Origin: Variovorax sp. 679 | GTDB taxonomy: Bacteria; Pseudomonadota; Gammaproteobacteria; Burkholderiales; Burkholderiaceae_C | DNA: 64,000 nt | NCBI RefSeq assembly: GCF_003952185.1 | Contig: NZ_RXFS01000016.1 | Coordinates: 51,735-115,734, forward strand | Reading direction: 5' to 3' | Shown: positions 34,164 through 42,381 of the stretch, in pieces | Position numbering within the stretch: the first letter of the stretch is position 1 | Layout: the number at the start of each line of letters is the position of its first letter | Translations under genes and position numbers: made by a program | The notes under the pieces: generated by a model | Told to the model about the DNA's origin: nothing | What the model saw: the letters and a program-made list of their open reading frames with translations, nothing else | Database searches by the model: none

Positions 34164-35291
34164 GTGACCACCACCACCGTCGACCAGATCACCCAGCGCC
34201 GCCGCGGCACCGGCCTGATCGCCCACGACCCGGCGCTGAGCGCCGGCGGCTACACCCTGATCGCGCCGCAGACCGACGACGGCAACGTCTACCTCATCGA
34301 CATCGAGGGTCGCGTCGCGCACCAGTGGAAGATGCCGGTGCGCCCGGGCCGCGCGGCCGTGATCCTGCCGAACGGCAACCTGGGCTACAACGGCAACCAC
34401 GCCGATTCGCCCGAGATCTACCCGGCCTGGTCGCTGTGGCACGGCGGCGATTTCTACGAGGCCACGCCCGAGGGCGAGATCGTCTGGCGCTACCAGGACC
34501 CGACGCACCACCACGACGCCCGCTGGCTGGCCAACGGCCACCTGCTGTACGCCGGCTGTGCGCCGGTGCCGGCCGGCTTCGCCGAACGCGTGCCCGGCGG
34601 CACCGCCCACGGCCCCGACGAGGCGATGTACGGCGACGTGATCCGCGAGGTCGACCGCGACGGCAGGCTCGTGTGGGAGTGGAAGGCCTGGGAGCACCTG
34701 GCGCCGGAAGACTTCCCGATCCACCCCGGTTTCGGCCGCACCCACTGGCCGCTGGTGAACGGGCTCGACGTGACGGCCGACGGGCTGGTGCTCATGAGCC
34801 TGCGCACCACCTCGGGCATCGTCGGCATCGACAAGGCCACGGGCGGCGTGAATCTGCACATTCCGCCGTCGGTGCTGTCGCACCAGCACGCGCCGGTTGC
34901 GCTGGAGAACGGCAACGTTCTTGCTTTCGACAACGGCAACTTCCGCACCGGCAAGCATGTGGCGTTCTCGCGCGTTCTCGAAATCGACCCGGCCTCCAAC
35001 GAGGTCGTGTGGCAGTACGCGGACGAGCTGGTCAACGCGTTCTACACCGCCTACATGGGCAGCGCGCAGCGCCTGCCCAACGGCAACACGCACGTCACCG
35101 AGTCGGCCACGGGGCGCCTGTTCGAGGTCACGCCGGCCGGCGAGGTGGTGTGGGAGTACGTGATTCCGTGGTTCGCCGAGTACCCCGACGAGGCCGCGCG
35201 CAAGTACGTGCCCGGCCGCCAGAACAGCGTGTTCCAGACCTTCCGCTACAGCGCGGCGCAACTTCCCTGGCTCAAGGTTTCCGCATCATGA
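34164..35291 (+). CDS. arylsulfotransferase (ASST)-like beta-propeller protein
   Basis: A 375-residue protein with repeated beta-propeller blades, for example DDGNVYLIDIEGRVAHQWKMP, GRAAVILPNGNLGYNG, GEIVWRYQDPTHHHDARWLANGHLLYAG and SAQRLPNGNTHVTES. The layout matches the ASST superfamily, whose members transfer sulfate between phenols through a catalytic histidine. No signal peptide is present, unlike classical periplasmic ASST. The start is taken as GTG 34164 because a GAGG site lies about 9 bases before it; the first ATG at 34116 has none. Its stop overlaps the downstream receptor gene by four bases. The actual reaction is uncertain. Confidence 0.78.
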   Translation: MTTTTVDQITQRRRGTGLIAHDPALSAGGYTLIAPQTDDGNVYLIDIEGRVAHQWKMPVRPGRAAVILPNGNLGYNGNHADSPEIYPAWSLWHGGDFYEATPEGEIVWRYQDPTHHHDARWLANGHLLYAGCAPVPAGFAERVPGGTAHGPDEAMYGDVIREVDRDGRLVWEWKAWEHLAPEDFPIHPGFGRTHWPLVNGLDVTADGLVLMSLRTTSGIVGIDKATGGVNLHIPPSVLSHQHAPVALENGNVLAFDNGNFRTGKHVAFSRVLEIDPASNEVVWQYADELVNAFYTAYMGSAQRLPNGNTHVTESATGRLFEVTPAGEVVWEYVIPWFAEYPDEAARKYVPGRQNSVFQTFRYSAAQLPWLKVSAS

Positions 35292-36250
35292 TTTCTTCCG
35301 CTCTTCGCCGTCTGGCACTTCCGCTGGCCATGGCGCTGCCGTTCATGGCGCAGGCCGCCGATGCGCCCAGGCCCGTGCGCATCCTCGCCAACTGGTTCGC
35401 CCAGCCCGACCAGGCCGGCTACTGGCAGGCCCAGCAGGACAAGCTCGGCAAGGAAGCCGGCATCGAGATCAGCGTGCTGCAGGGCGGCCCGAAGATCCAG
35501 ACCATTCCGCAGGTGGCCTCGGGCCAGGCCGAGTTCGGCATCGGCAATGCCGACGACGTGCTGCTCGCCCGCCTGCGCGGCGCGCCGGTGCGCGCGGTGT
35601 TCGCGCACCTCGACTACGTGCCTTACACGCTGGTCTATCACGCCGATCCGGCCGTGAAGTCCATCGCCGACCTGCAGGGCCGCACCTTCGCGGTGAACCT
35701 CGGCAACGCCTACTGGGAGTGGACGAAGAAACAGTACAAGCTCGCCGGCACGCGCGAGATCCCGGTGAGCGGCGACCTCAGCCTTTTCCGCAACGACCCG
35801 AAGCTGGTGCAGCAGGGCTACTCGCTCTTCCTGCCAGCGCGCATGGCCGCGGCCGGCGTGCAGGTGCAGCAGATCACGCTGGCCTCGCTGGGCTACAAGC
35901 CCTACAACGTGCTCTTCACCACCGACGACATGATCCGCAGGAACCCCGCGCTGGTGAAGGCCACCATCGCGGCGGTGCAGAAGGGCTGGGCCAGCTACGT
36001 GCGCGACCCCTCGGGGCTCAAGCCGCTGATCACCGGCATGAACAAGCAGATGACGCCCGAGATCTACGACGCGGCCAACAAGGAAATGATCGAGACGCTG
36101 ATCTCGCACGACCTCGGCCGCATCGGCTGCATGACGGATGCGCGCTGGAACGAGCTGGCGGGCCAGCTGCGCACCGTCGGCTTCCTGCCGGCGGGCTTCG
36201 ACGCGAAGCAGGGCTACGACCGCACGCTGGTGCCGGGCTGCAATCCATGA
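35288..36250 (+). CDS. SsuA/TauA-type ABC transporter receptor
   Basis: A 320-residue periplasmic solute-binding protein with a signal peptide (about 22 residues, ending AQAA). The mature part VRILANWFAQPDQAGYWQAQQDKLG and LQGGPKIQTIPQVASGQAEFGIGNADDVLLARLRG follow the SsuA/Thi5 pattern. The family carries sulfonates, taurine, nitrate or pyrimidine precursors. It is coupled to the sulfotransferase-like gene upstream and to the ATPase downstream. A sulfur-containing ligand is plausible because of the first gene but is not proven. Confidence 0.88.
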   Translation: MISSALRRLALPLAMALPFMAQAADAPRPVRILANWFAQPDQAGYWQAQQDKLGKEAGIEISVLQGGPKIQTIPQVASGQAEFGIGNADDVLLARLRGAPVRAVFAHLDYVPYTLVYHADPAVKSIADLQGRTFAVNLGNAYWEWTKKQYKLAGTREIPVSGDLSLFRNDPKLVQQGYSLFLPARMAAAGVQVQQITLASLGYKPYNVLFTTDDMIRRNPALVKATIAAVQKGWASYVRDPSGLKPLITGMNKQMTPEIYDAANKEMIETLISHDLGRIGCMTDARWNELAGQLRTVGFLPAGFDAKQGYDRTLVPGCNP

Positions 36251-37014
36251 GCGGCGCGGCCGTCGGGCTGGAAGGCGTGTCGAAGCGCTTCGGCACCCGC
36301 AAGGACGAGGGGTTGCAGGCATTGGGCGCGGTCGACTTCGCGCTGCGCCCGGGCGAGTTCGTCTCCATCGTCGGACCCTCGGGCTGCGGCAAGTCGACAT
36401 TGCTGCGCATCATGGCGGGGCTCATCGCGCCGAGCACCGGGCGCTGCACGCGGCCCGAGGGCATCGAGACCGCCTTCGTGTTCCAAGAGGCCGCGCTGCT
36501 GCCATGGCGCACCGTGGAGCGCAACGCGCAGCTGCTGATGGAGCTCGAAGGGCATTCACCCGACAGCTACCGCCCGCGCGCGGCAGAGGCGCTGAAGCTG
36601 GTGGGGCTCGCGGGCTTCGAGAAGTCGTATCCGCACCAGCTCTCGGGCGGCATGCGCATGCGGCTGTCGCTGGCGCGCGCGCTGGCCCTGCGCCCCGGCC
36701 TGCTGCTGCTCGACGAGCCGCTGGCGGCGGTCGACGAACTCACGCGCGACGTGCTGCAGGAAGAGCTCTCGTCGTTGTGGCGGCAGGCCGGCTTCACCGG
36801 CGTGCTGGTGACGCACAACGTGCACGAGGCGGTGTACCTGTCGAACCGGGTGGTGGTGATGTCGCCGCGGCCGGGGCGCATCCTGGACGTGATCGACGTG
36901 CCTTTCGAATTCCCGCGCGCGCCCGAACTGCGCGCCAGCGCGGACTTTGCCGCGCTCACGGGGCAGGTGACGTCGGTGCTGCGCGCGCAGCATCACGCGC
37001 AGGCAGTGGCTTGA
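36247..37014 (+). CDS. SsuB/TauB-type ABC transporter ATP-binding protein
   Basis: A 255-residue ABC ATPase. Walker A is GPSGCGKST, the Q-loop stretch FVFQEAALLPWRTVERN is typical of SsuB/TauB, the signature is LSGGMRMRLSLARAL, and Walker B LLLLDEPLAAVDELTR is followed by the switch histidine in LVTHNVHEA. The ATG overlaps the receptor stop by four bases and the permease gene starts four bases after the stop. Confidence 0.93.
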   Translation: MSGAAVGLEGVSKRFGTRKDEGLQALGAVDFALRPGEFVSIVGPSGCGKSTLLRIMAGLIAPSTGRCTRPEGIETAFVFQEAALLPWRTVERNAQLLMELEGHSPDSYRPRAAEALKLVGLAGFEKSYPHQLSGGMRMRLSLARALALRPGLLLLDEPLAAVDELTRDVLQEELSSLWRQAGFTGVLVTHNVHEAVYLSNRVVVMSPRPGRILDVIDVPFEFPRAPELRASADFAALTGQVTSVLRAQHHAQAVA

Positions 37015-37018
37015 GGGG

Positions 37019-37825
37019 ATGGCGATGACCCGATCCGATTCCTCCCCGGCAATGGCCTTCGCGCGCAACGCCGCCCCCGTGCTGGTGGTCGCGCTGCTCG
37101 CCATCGGCCTCTGGTGGCTGCTGAGCGCCACCGTCTACCAGGGCAAGGGCTACCTGCTGCCCTCGCCGCAGGAAGTGGCGGCGGCCACCGCCGAGAACGC
37201 CGCAACGCTCGCGGGTGCCACGCTCTCCACGCTGAAGGAGGCGCTGCTGGGCTACGCGCTGGCCATCATCGTCGGCATCGCGGGCGCCGCGGTGCTGGCG
37301 CAGTCGCGGCTGCTGGAGCGCAGCCTGTACCCGTACGCGGTGCTGCTGCAGACCGTGCCGGTGGTGGCGATCGCGCCGCTCATCGTGCTCTGGTTCGGCT
37401 ACAACGAGTTCTCGGTGGTGATCGTGAGCTTCATCATGTCGCTCTTCCCGATCATCAACAACACGATGCTGGGCCTGCGCTCGACCTCGCGCAATCTCGC
37501 GGAGCTGTTCGCGCTGCACCGCGCGGGCGGACTGGTGTCGTTCTGGAAGCTGCGGCTGCCGGGCGCGCTGCCGCACATCTTCGCGGGGCTGCGCATCTCG
37601 GCGGGGCTGTCGGTGATCGGCGCCATCGTGGGTGAGTTCATCATCGGCTCGGGCAATGCCGAAGGCGGGTTGGGCGTGCAGATCGTGTTCGCGCAGGGGC
37701 GCATGTACACGGCACTGCTCTTCGCCGAGGTGATCGCGGCCACGCTGCTGGGCTTCCTGTTCTTCCTTGTGGTGAGCGCGATCGGGCGGCTGCTGTTGCG
37801 GCACTGGCACGAGTCGGCGCTGTAG
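37019..37825 (+). CDS. SsuC/TauC-type ABC transporter permease
   Basis: A 268-residue inner-membrane permease with about six membrane segments. The first segment is near residues 18-36, and the coupling loop is LFALHRAGGLVSFWKLRLPGALPHIFAGLRISAGLSVIGAIVGEF, which matches the EAA motif of the BPD transporter family. It completes the SsuABC-type importer. An internal ATG (MAFARN) would also give a working protein. Confidence 0.92.
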   Translation: MAMTRSDSSPAMAFARNAAPVLVVALLAIGLWWLLSATVYQGKGYLLPSPQEVAAATAENAATLAGATLSTLKEALLGYALAIIVGIAGAAVLAQSRLLERSLYPYAVLLQTVPVVAIAPLIVLWFGYNEFSVVIVSFIMSLFPIINNTMLGLRSTSRNLAELFALHRAGGLVSFWKLRLPGALPHIFAGLRISAGLSVIGAIVGEFIIGSGNAEGGLGVQIVFAQGRMYTALLFAEVIAATLLGFLFFLVVSAIGRLLLRHWHESAL

Positions 37826-37941
37826 CGCCGGGACCGCGCCCCCTTCCGTGATGTTCGTGGTGAATGGACTGATAGAGGGCTGTCGCAGGTTTCCATTAGC
37901 ATCGGCCATTCATTCCGGGTACCGCTTCCCTTCGCTCGGCT

Positions 37942-37962
37942 CTGCATCCGGTATAGATGCAG
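37942..37962 (+). other. small hairpin upstream of the SMR gene
   Basis: Perfect 7-base arms CTGCATC and GATGCAG around a seven-base loop (CGGTATA), ending 17 bases before the proposed GTG start. It is not followed by a U-tract and lacks the ACGR loops of a guanidine-II riboswitch. It may affect translation of the exporter. Confidence 0.35.
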
Positions 37963-37979
37963 GGCCCGAGGGATATTCA

Positions 37980-38312
37980 GTGGGCCCGCAAACCTTCTCA
38001 TGGCTGCTGCTTGCGGCCAGCGTTGCCGCAGAAGTCGCGGGGACGATCGCGCTCCGGCATGCAGACGGATTCACGCGCCTCGTCCCGTCCCTGGTGGTCG
38101 GGGTTTCCTATGCGACTGCGATCTGGCTGATGTCGATCTCGGTCAGGCACCTGGAAACAGGACTCGCCTATGCGGTGTGGGCGGGCAGCGGCACCGCGTT
38201 GATCGCAGCGTTCGGCATCATCTGGTTCGGTGAGTCGGTGACGCTCCTTCGGGCGGCCGGCGTCGCCATGATCGTGGCCGGCGTCGTCGTGCTCAACCTC
38301 GATGCGCGCTAG
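37980..38312 (+). CDS. small multidrug resistance (SMR) family exporter
   Basis: A 110-residue four-helix protein, the length of EmrE. The first helix carries the essential glutamate, Glu18 here (SVAAEVAGT), equivalent to EmrE Glu14. The central Trp region AYAVWAGSGTALIAAFGIIWFGE matches Qac-type SMR pumps that exchange quaternary cations for protons. The GTG at 37980 is preceded by GAGGG at a good distance. The open frame continues back to 37848 with an ATG, but that 44-residue extension has no family counterpart. Confidence 0.82.
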   Translation: MGPQTFSWLLLAASVAAEVAGTIALRHADGFTRLVPSLVVGVSYATAIWLMSISVRHLETGLAYAVWAGSGTALIAAFGIIWFGESVTLLRAAGVAMIVAGVVVLNLDAR

Positions 38313-38323
38313 TGCACAAACGG

Positions 38324-38839
38324 TCAGCGATCGGCCAGCGGATAGGGCGGCTTGCCCCGTGTGCCGGTCATCAGGTCGGGCACGACGGTCTCCACGTCGG
38401 CCACCGCGCGCGCCGCGCTTTCGAGCTTCTTCGCCAGTGCCGCGTTCGGCACACAGCCCTGCAGGTAGACCCAGCGGCGCTGGATGATGACCCACACGCT
38501 GCCTTTCTTCACGCCCGGCACGGCCAGCAGCGCGGCGCGCACCCTGGGCGCGAGCGGCTTGTCGTAGCGGTAGGCGTTGCTGTCGGCGCACTTGCCGGCC
38601 AGCCAGCAGGTGGTGCCGCGCTCGAGACGCGAATGGGTCTGCAGGCGGCGTTCTTCCGTCGTGTAGAACGGGCCTTCCGGCACGGCGCAGGCCGGCAGGC
38701 CCGACGACAGCTGGAAGAACGGGTCGTCGAACCAGTTCTGCTTGATCGGCGCGTTGGCCGGCCCGTTCGCTGCTTCCTGCGCCGTGCCGGTCTGCGCGGC
38801 GAGCAGCAGGACGAGCAGGAGCGCAGGGTGTCGGGTCAC
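38324..38839 (-). CDS. exported BON-domain-like protein
   Basis: A 171-residue protein with a signal peptide (HPALLLVLLLAAQTGTAQ), so it acts outside the cytoplasm. The C-terminal part RVRAALLAVPGVKKGSVWVIIQRRWVYLQGCVPNAALAKKLESAARAVADVETV reads as a BON domain, associated with membrane or peptidoglycan binding. Three to four cysteines in the middle (ACAVPE, TTCWLAGKC) could form disulfides. The start is a GTG that overlaps the flavin reductase stop by four bases. Confidence 0.75.
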   Translation of the reverse strand: MTRHPALLLVLLLAAQTGTAQEAANGPANAPIKQNWFDDPFFQLSSGLPACAVPEGPFYTTEERRLQTHSRLERGTTCWLAGKCADSNAYRYDKPLAPRVRAALLAVPGVKKGSVWVIIQRRWVYLQGCVPNAALAKKLESAARAVADVETVVPDLMTGTRGKPPYPLADR

Positions 38840-39345
38840 AAGGGATGCTCTGTGTAGAAGCGCCCGCCGTGGAACAGCAGCGGCGAGGCGCCCTCGTCGT
38901 GGGTGCAACGCTCGACCTCGCCCACGAAGATCACGTGGTCGCCTTCGTCGTAGCGGCTGCGGTTGAAGCACTCGAAGCTGGCCGCCGCGCCCGCCAGCAC
39001 CGGCGCGCCGCCCAGGCCCTCGGTGAAGGCCACGTCGGCCCAGCGGTCGATGTTCTTGGTGGCGAAGCGCTCGGCCAGCGCCTTCTGGTTGGCCGCCAGG
39101 ATGTTCACCGTGTAGTGCGAGCCGGCGCTGAGCGCTGGCATCGAGCCGGCCGCGCGCGACAGGCTCCACAGCACCAGCGGCGGCGTGAGCGACACCGAAT
39201 TGAAGGAGTTGGCCGTGAGACCGACCAGTGTGCCGTCGGCCGCGCGCGCGGTCACGACGGTGACGCCGGTGGCGAACATGCCGAGGGCTTCGCGGAACTC
39301 GTCGGACGAAAAGGAGGGCGGCTGGGCCCGGCGGGGAGTGGTCAC
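38836..39345 (-). CDS. flavin reductase domain protein
   Basis: A 169-residue FMN-binding split-barrel protein. The segment MFATGVTVVTARAADGTLVGLTANSFNSVSLTPPLVLWSL is the family signature, and NILAANQKALAERFA and CFNRSRYDEGDHVIFVGEV follow. Such proteins reduce FMN or FAD with NAD(P)H for a partner monooxygenase. No monooxygenase is adjacent. The GTG at 39345 is the nearest in-frame start; the frame is open further upstream but enters the next region without family resemblance. It is coupled to the BON-domain gene. Confidence 0.87.
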   Translation of the reverse strand: MTTPRRAQPPSFSSDEFREALGMFATGVTVVTARAADGTLVGLTANSFNSVSLTPPLVLWSLSRAAGSMPALSAGSHYTVNILAANQKALAERFATKNIDRWADVAFTEGLGGAPVLAGAAASFECFNRSRYDEGDHVIFVGEVERCTHDEGASPLLFHGGRFYTEHPL

Positions 39346-39386
39346 TGAAAAGACGCAATGGCTTGAAGGCGGAGGGCCATTTTGGC

Positions 39387-40304
39387 TCAGCGGTCGCCGG
39401 GCTGCCCGGCGCGGTCCATCAACTGCGCCACCAGCCGGGTGAAGGCGGCAGCGGCGGGGGAGGGCGCGCGCCCCGCCAGGGTCACGAGGCTGTAGTGCGT
39501 CTGCATGCGCGCCAGGCCCGCCACCGGCAGGGGCACGAGCGTGTCCGTATCGTGGCCGGGTACCGGGGCGACGGGCGCGAGGATCACCGCGTCGGCCGTG
39601 AGCGCAAGGTGCCGCAGCGTGCCGGCGTCGTCGCAGGTCACGTTGAACAGGTCGCGGTCGCCGCGCGGGGCCGCCCGGTCGAACTGCACCGAGACCTCCG
39701 CCGGCATGCGCGGGCCGGCGACGGGGTAGGCCATGAGCTTCTCGAGCGTGGGCGGCTGCCTGAGCTTGAGCAGCGGGTGCTTCGGCCGCACGAAGAACGA
39801 CACCGGCAGGTTGGGCAGCCGCGCGAGCTTCAGGCCGGGCTGCTGCTTCGTCATGTCGCGCGTGTCGGCGACGAACAGGTCGAGCTCGCGGCGGTGCAGT
39901 CGCTCGCACAGGGTGGCGGTGTCGGCCACCTCCATGCGCATCTGCAGCTGCGGGTGGCGCTGGGTCATGAGCGACAGCGCCGCGCGGCCCAGCGTGCCGG
40001 CGGCGAAGGGGCCGAAGCCCACGGCGAGGCTACCGATGGCCAGGCCTTCGAGTTGCAGCACGTCGTGCGCGATCTGCTGCGCGTCGGCCAGCAGTTCGCG
40101 GGCGCGCGCCAGCACCAGTTCGCCGGCCTGCGTGAAGCGAACGCTGCCGTAGGCGCGGTCGACCAGGCGCGCCTGCAGGCCTTCTTCGAGGTTCTCGATG
40201 CTGCGCGAGAAAGCGGGTTGCGAAAGGTGCACCGCCTGCGCCGCGCGGCCGAAGCTGCCCTGGTCCGCGAGGGCGACGAGATGCTGGAGCTGGCGAAGCT
40301 GCAT
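39387..40304 (-). CDS. LysR-type transcriptional regulator
   Basis: A 305-residue regulator starting MQLRQLQHLVALADQGSFGRAAQAVHLSQPAFSRSIENLE, followed by an effector domain with LAVGFGPFAAGTLGRAALSLM. It is divergent from the alkylsulfatase gene, whose ATG is 73 bases away, so that enzyme is the likely target. The flavin reductase gene lies 41 bases downstream on the same strand and may be co-transcribed. Confidence 0.92.
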   Translation of the reverse strand: MQLRQLQHLVALADQGSFGRAAQAVHLSQPAFSRSIENLEEGLQARLVDRAYGSVRFTQAGELVLARARELLADAQQIAHDVLQLEGLAIGSLAVGFGPFAAGTLGRAALSLMTQRHPQLQMRMEVADTATLCERLHRRELDLFVADTRDMTKQQPGLKLARLPNLPVSFFVRPKHPLLKLRQPPTLEKLMAYPVAGPRMPAEVSVQFDRAAPRGDRDLFNVTCDDAGTLRHLALTADAVILAPVAPVPGHDTDTLVPLPVAGLARMQTHYSLVTLAGRAPSPAAAAFTRLVAQLMDRAGQPGDR

Positions 40305-40377
40305 TTTGCGTTTTGCTTCAAAAGGAAGCTCATATTTTGCATTTGCCAATGCTTCTGGCGCTTCGCAGAATCGCCGG

Positions 40378-42381
40378 ATGCAAGCCCCATCCCCTTCATA
40401 CCGCTCCTTTCCCGTCGTGCTCGTTGCGTTGGCCTGTGCGCTGGGAGCCTCGCCGGTGTTCGCCCAGGTCGCGCCCAAGGCGCCGGAGCCTTCCACGCTG
40501 CAGGCCAACGCCGACATGGCGAAGACGCTGCCCTTCGCCAACCGGCAGGACTTCGAGGACGCGATGCATGGCTTCGTCGGCACCGTGCCCGACGCGCTGG
40601 TGCCGGGCTCCGGCGTGCGCCCGGTCTGGAACATGAAGCCCTATGACTTCCTCAAGGCCGACGCGCCGGCCGACACCGTCAACCCGAGCCTGTGGCGCCA
40701 GGCGCAGCTCAACGCGATCCACGGCCTGTTCAAGGTGACCGATCGCGTCTACCAGGTGCGTGGCTTCGACATCGCCAACATGACCATCGTGGAAGGCGAC
40801 AGCTCGCTGATCGTGATCGATCCGCTGCTGGCCGCCGAGACTGCGCGCGCCGCGCTCGAGCTCTACTACCAGCACCGCCCGCGCAAGCCGGTGGGCACGG
40901 CGATCTACACGCATGGCCATGCCGACCACTTCGGCGGCGTGAAGGGCGTGATCGACGAGGCCGACGTGAAGGCCGGCAAGGTGCAGGTGCTCGCGCCCTC
41001 GGGCTTCATGGAAACGGCGGTGGCCGAGAACATCCTCGCGGGCAACGCGATGAGCCGGCGCTCGCAGTACCAGTTCGGCACGCTGCTGCCGCCGGGCGCG
41101 CGCGGGCAGGTCGACACGGGGCTGGGCAAGGCGCTGGCGCGCGGCACCATGTCGCTGATCGCGCCCACGTCCACCATCGACAAGCCGACGGAAGAGCGCA
41201 CCATCGACGGCGTGCAGTTCGTCTTCAGGCTGGTGCCGGGCTCCGAGGCGCCATCGGAAATGCTCATGTACCTGCCGCAGTTCCGCGTGCTCAACATGGC
41301 GGAGGACGTGACGCACAACATGCACAACCTCTACACCATCCGCGGTGCCGAGGTGCGCGACGGCAACCTGTGGTCGAAGTACATCGACGAGGCGCGCGTG
41401 GCCTTCGGCGACAAGGCCGAGGTGCTGATCGCGCAGCACCACTGGCCCACCTTCGGGCAGGACCGGATCGTCGACCTGCTGAAGAAGCAGCGCGACATGT
41501 ACAAGTTCATCAACGACCAGTCGCTGCGCCTTCTCAACCAGGGCTACACATCGGCCGACATCGCCGAGACGCTGCGCATGCCCGCGAGCCTGGAGCAGGA
41601 ATGGTCCGCGCGCGGCTACTACGGCACGCTGCGGCACAACGCCAAGGCCGTCTACCAGAAGTACCTGGGCTGGTACGACGCCAACCCCGCCAACCTGAAC
41701 CCGCTGCCGCCGGTCGCCTACGCGAGGAAGACGGTCGAGTACATGGGTGGTGCCGACGCAGTGCTGGCGCGTGCGCGCGAGGACTTCAAGAAGGGCGAGT
41801 TCCGCTGGGTGGCCAGCGCGATGAGCCAGCTCGTGTATGCCGACCCGACCAATCGCGCGGCCCGTGAGCTGGGCGCCGATGCGCTCGAGCAGATGGGCTA
41901 CCAGTCGGAGGCCGGCACCTGGCGCAGCGCCTACCTCGTGGGCGCGATGGAGCTGCGCAACGGCGTGCCGAAGATCCCGGGCGGCAACAGCTCCAATGCC
42001 GATACGCTGAAGGCCGTGAGCAACGACCTGTTCTTCGACTTCCTCGGCGTGCGGCTCGACGCTGCCAAGGCCGAGGGAAAGAAGATGGTCATCAACTGGA
42101 ACTTCACCGATTCCAACCAGCAGTTCGTGCTGACGCTGGAGAACTCGGCGCTTACGCACATCGCCGGGCAGCAGCAGGGGGCCGATGCCACAGTGGCGCT
42201 GAGCCGCGCCACGCTCGATGCGGTCACGCTGAAGGAGACGAGCTTTCCGGCGGCGGTGCTCACTGGCAAGGTGAAGATCGACGGCGACCGCGCGAAGCTG
42301 GCGGAGCTGATGTCGATGCTCGATACCTTCGAACCGATGTTCCCGATCGTCGAGCCCAAGGCTCAGCCGAAGAACCAGTAG
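40378..42381 (+). CDS. exported linear primary alkylsulfatase (SdsA-like, MBL fold)
   Basis: A 667-residue zinc enzyme that hydrolyses primary alkyl sulfates such as dodecyl sulfate. It has a signal peptide (about 29 residues, ending VFAQ), the beta-lactamase zinc motif THGHADH at residues 178-184, an alpha-helical dimerisation region (about 400-520), and a C-terminal SCP2-like domain (NWNFTDSNQQFVLTLENSALTHIAG). Length and domain order match SdsA1. It may free the carbon chain and sulfate outside the cytoplasm. Its last 19 bases overlap the convergent gene's end. Confidence 0.92.
   Translation: MQAPSPSYRSFPVVLVALACALGASPVFAQVAPKAPEPSTLQANADMAKTLPFANRQDFEDAMHGFVGTVPDALVPGSGVRPVWNMKPYDFLKADAPADTVNPSLWRQAQLNAIHGLFKVTDRVYQVRGFDIANMTIVEGDSSLIVIDPLLAAETARAALELYYQHRPRKPVGTAIYTHGHADHFGGVKGVIDEADVKAGKVQVLAPSGFMETAVAENILAGNAMSRRSQYQFGTLLPPGARGQVDTGLGKALARGTMSLIAPTSTIDKPTEERTIDGVQFVFRLVPGSEAPSEMLMYLPQFRVLNMAEDVTHNMHNLYTIRGAEVRDGNLWSKYIDEARVAFGDKAEVLIAQHHWPTFGQDRIVDLLKKQRDMYKFINDQSLRLLNQGYTSADIAETLRMPASLEQEWSARGYYGTLRHNAKAVYQKYLGWYDANPANLNPLPPVAYARKTVEYMGGADAVLARAREDFKKGEFRWVASAMSQLVYADPTNRAARELGADALEQMGYQSEAGTWRSAYLVGAMELRNGVPKIPGGNSSNADTLKAVSNDLFFDFLGVRLDAAKAEGKKMVINWNFTDSNQQFVLTLENSALTHIAGQQQGADATVALSRATLDAVTLKETSFPAAVLTGKVKIDGDRAKLAELMSMLDTFEPMFPIVEPKAQPKNQ

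Noticed and set aside
37942..37962. Guanidine riboswitch upstream of the SMR gene
   Set aside because: Only one hairpin is present and its loop is CGGTATA, without the ACGR loops of guanidine-II or a guanidine-I core; the protein also looks Qac-like.
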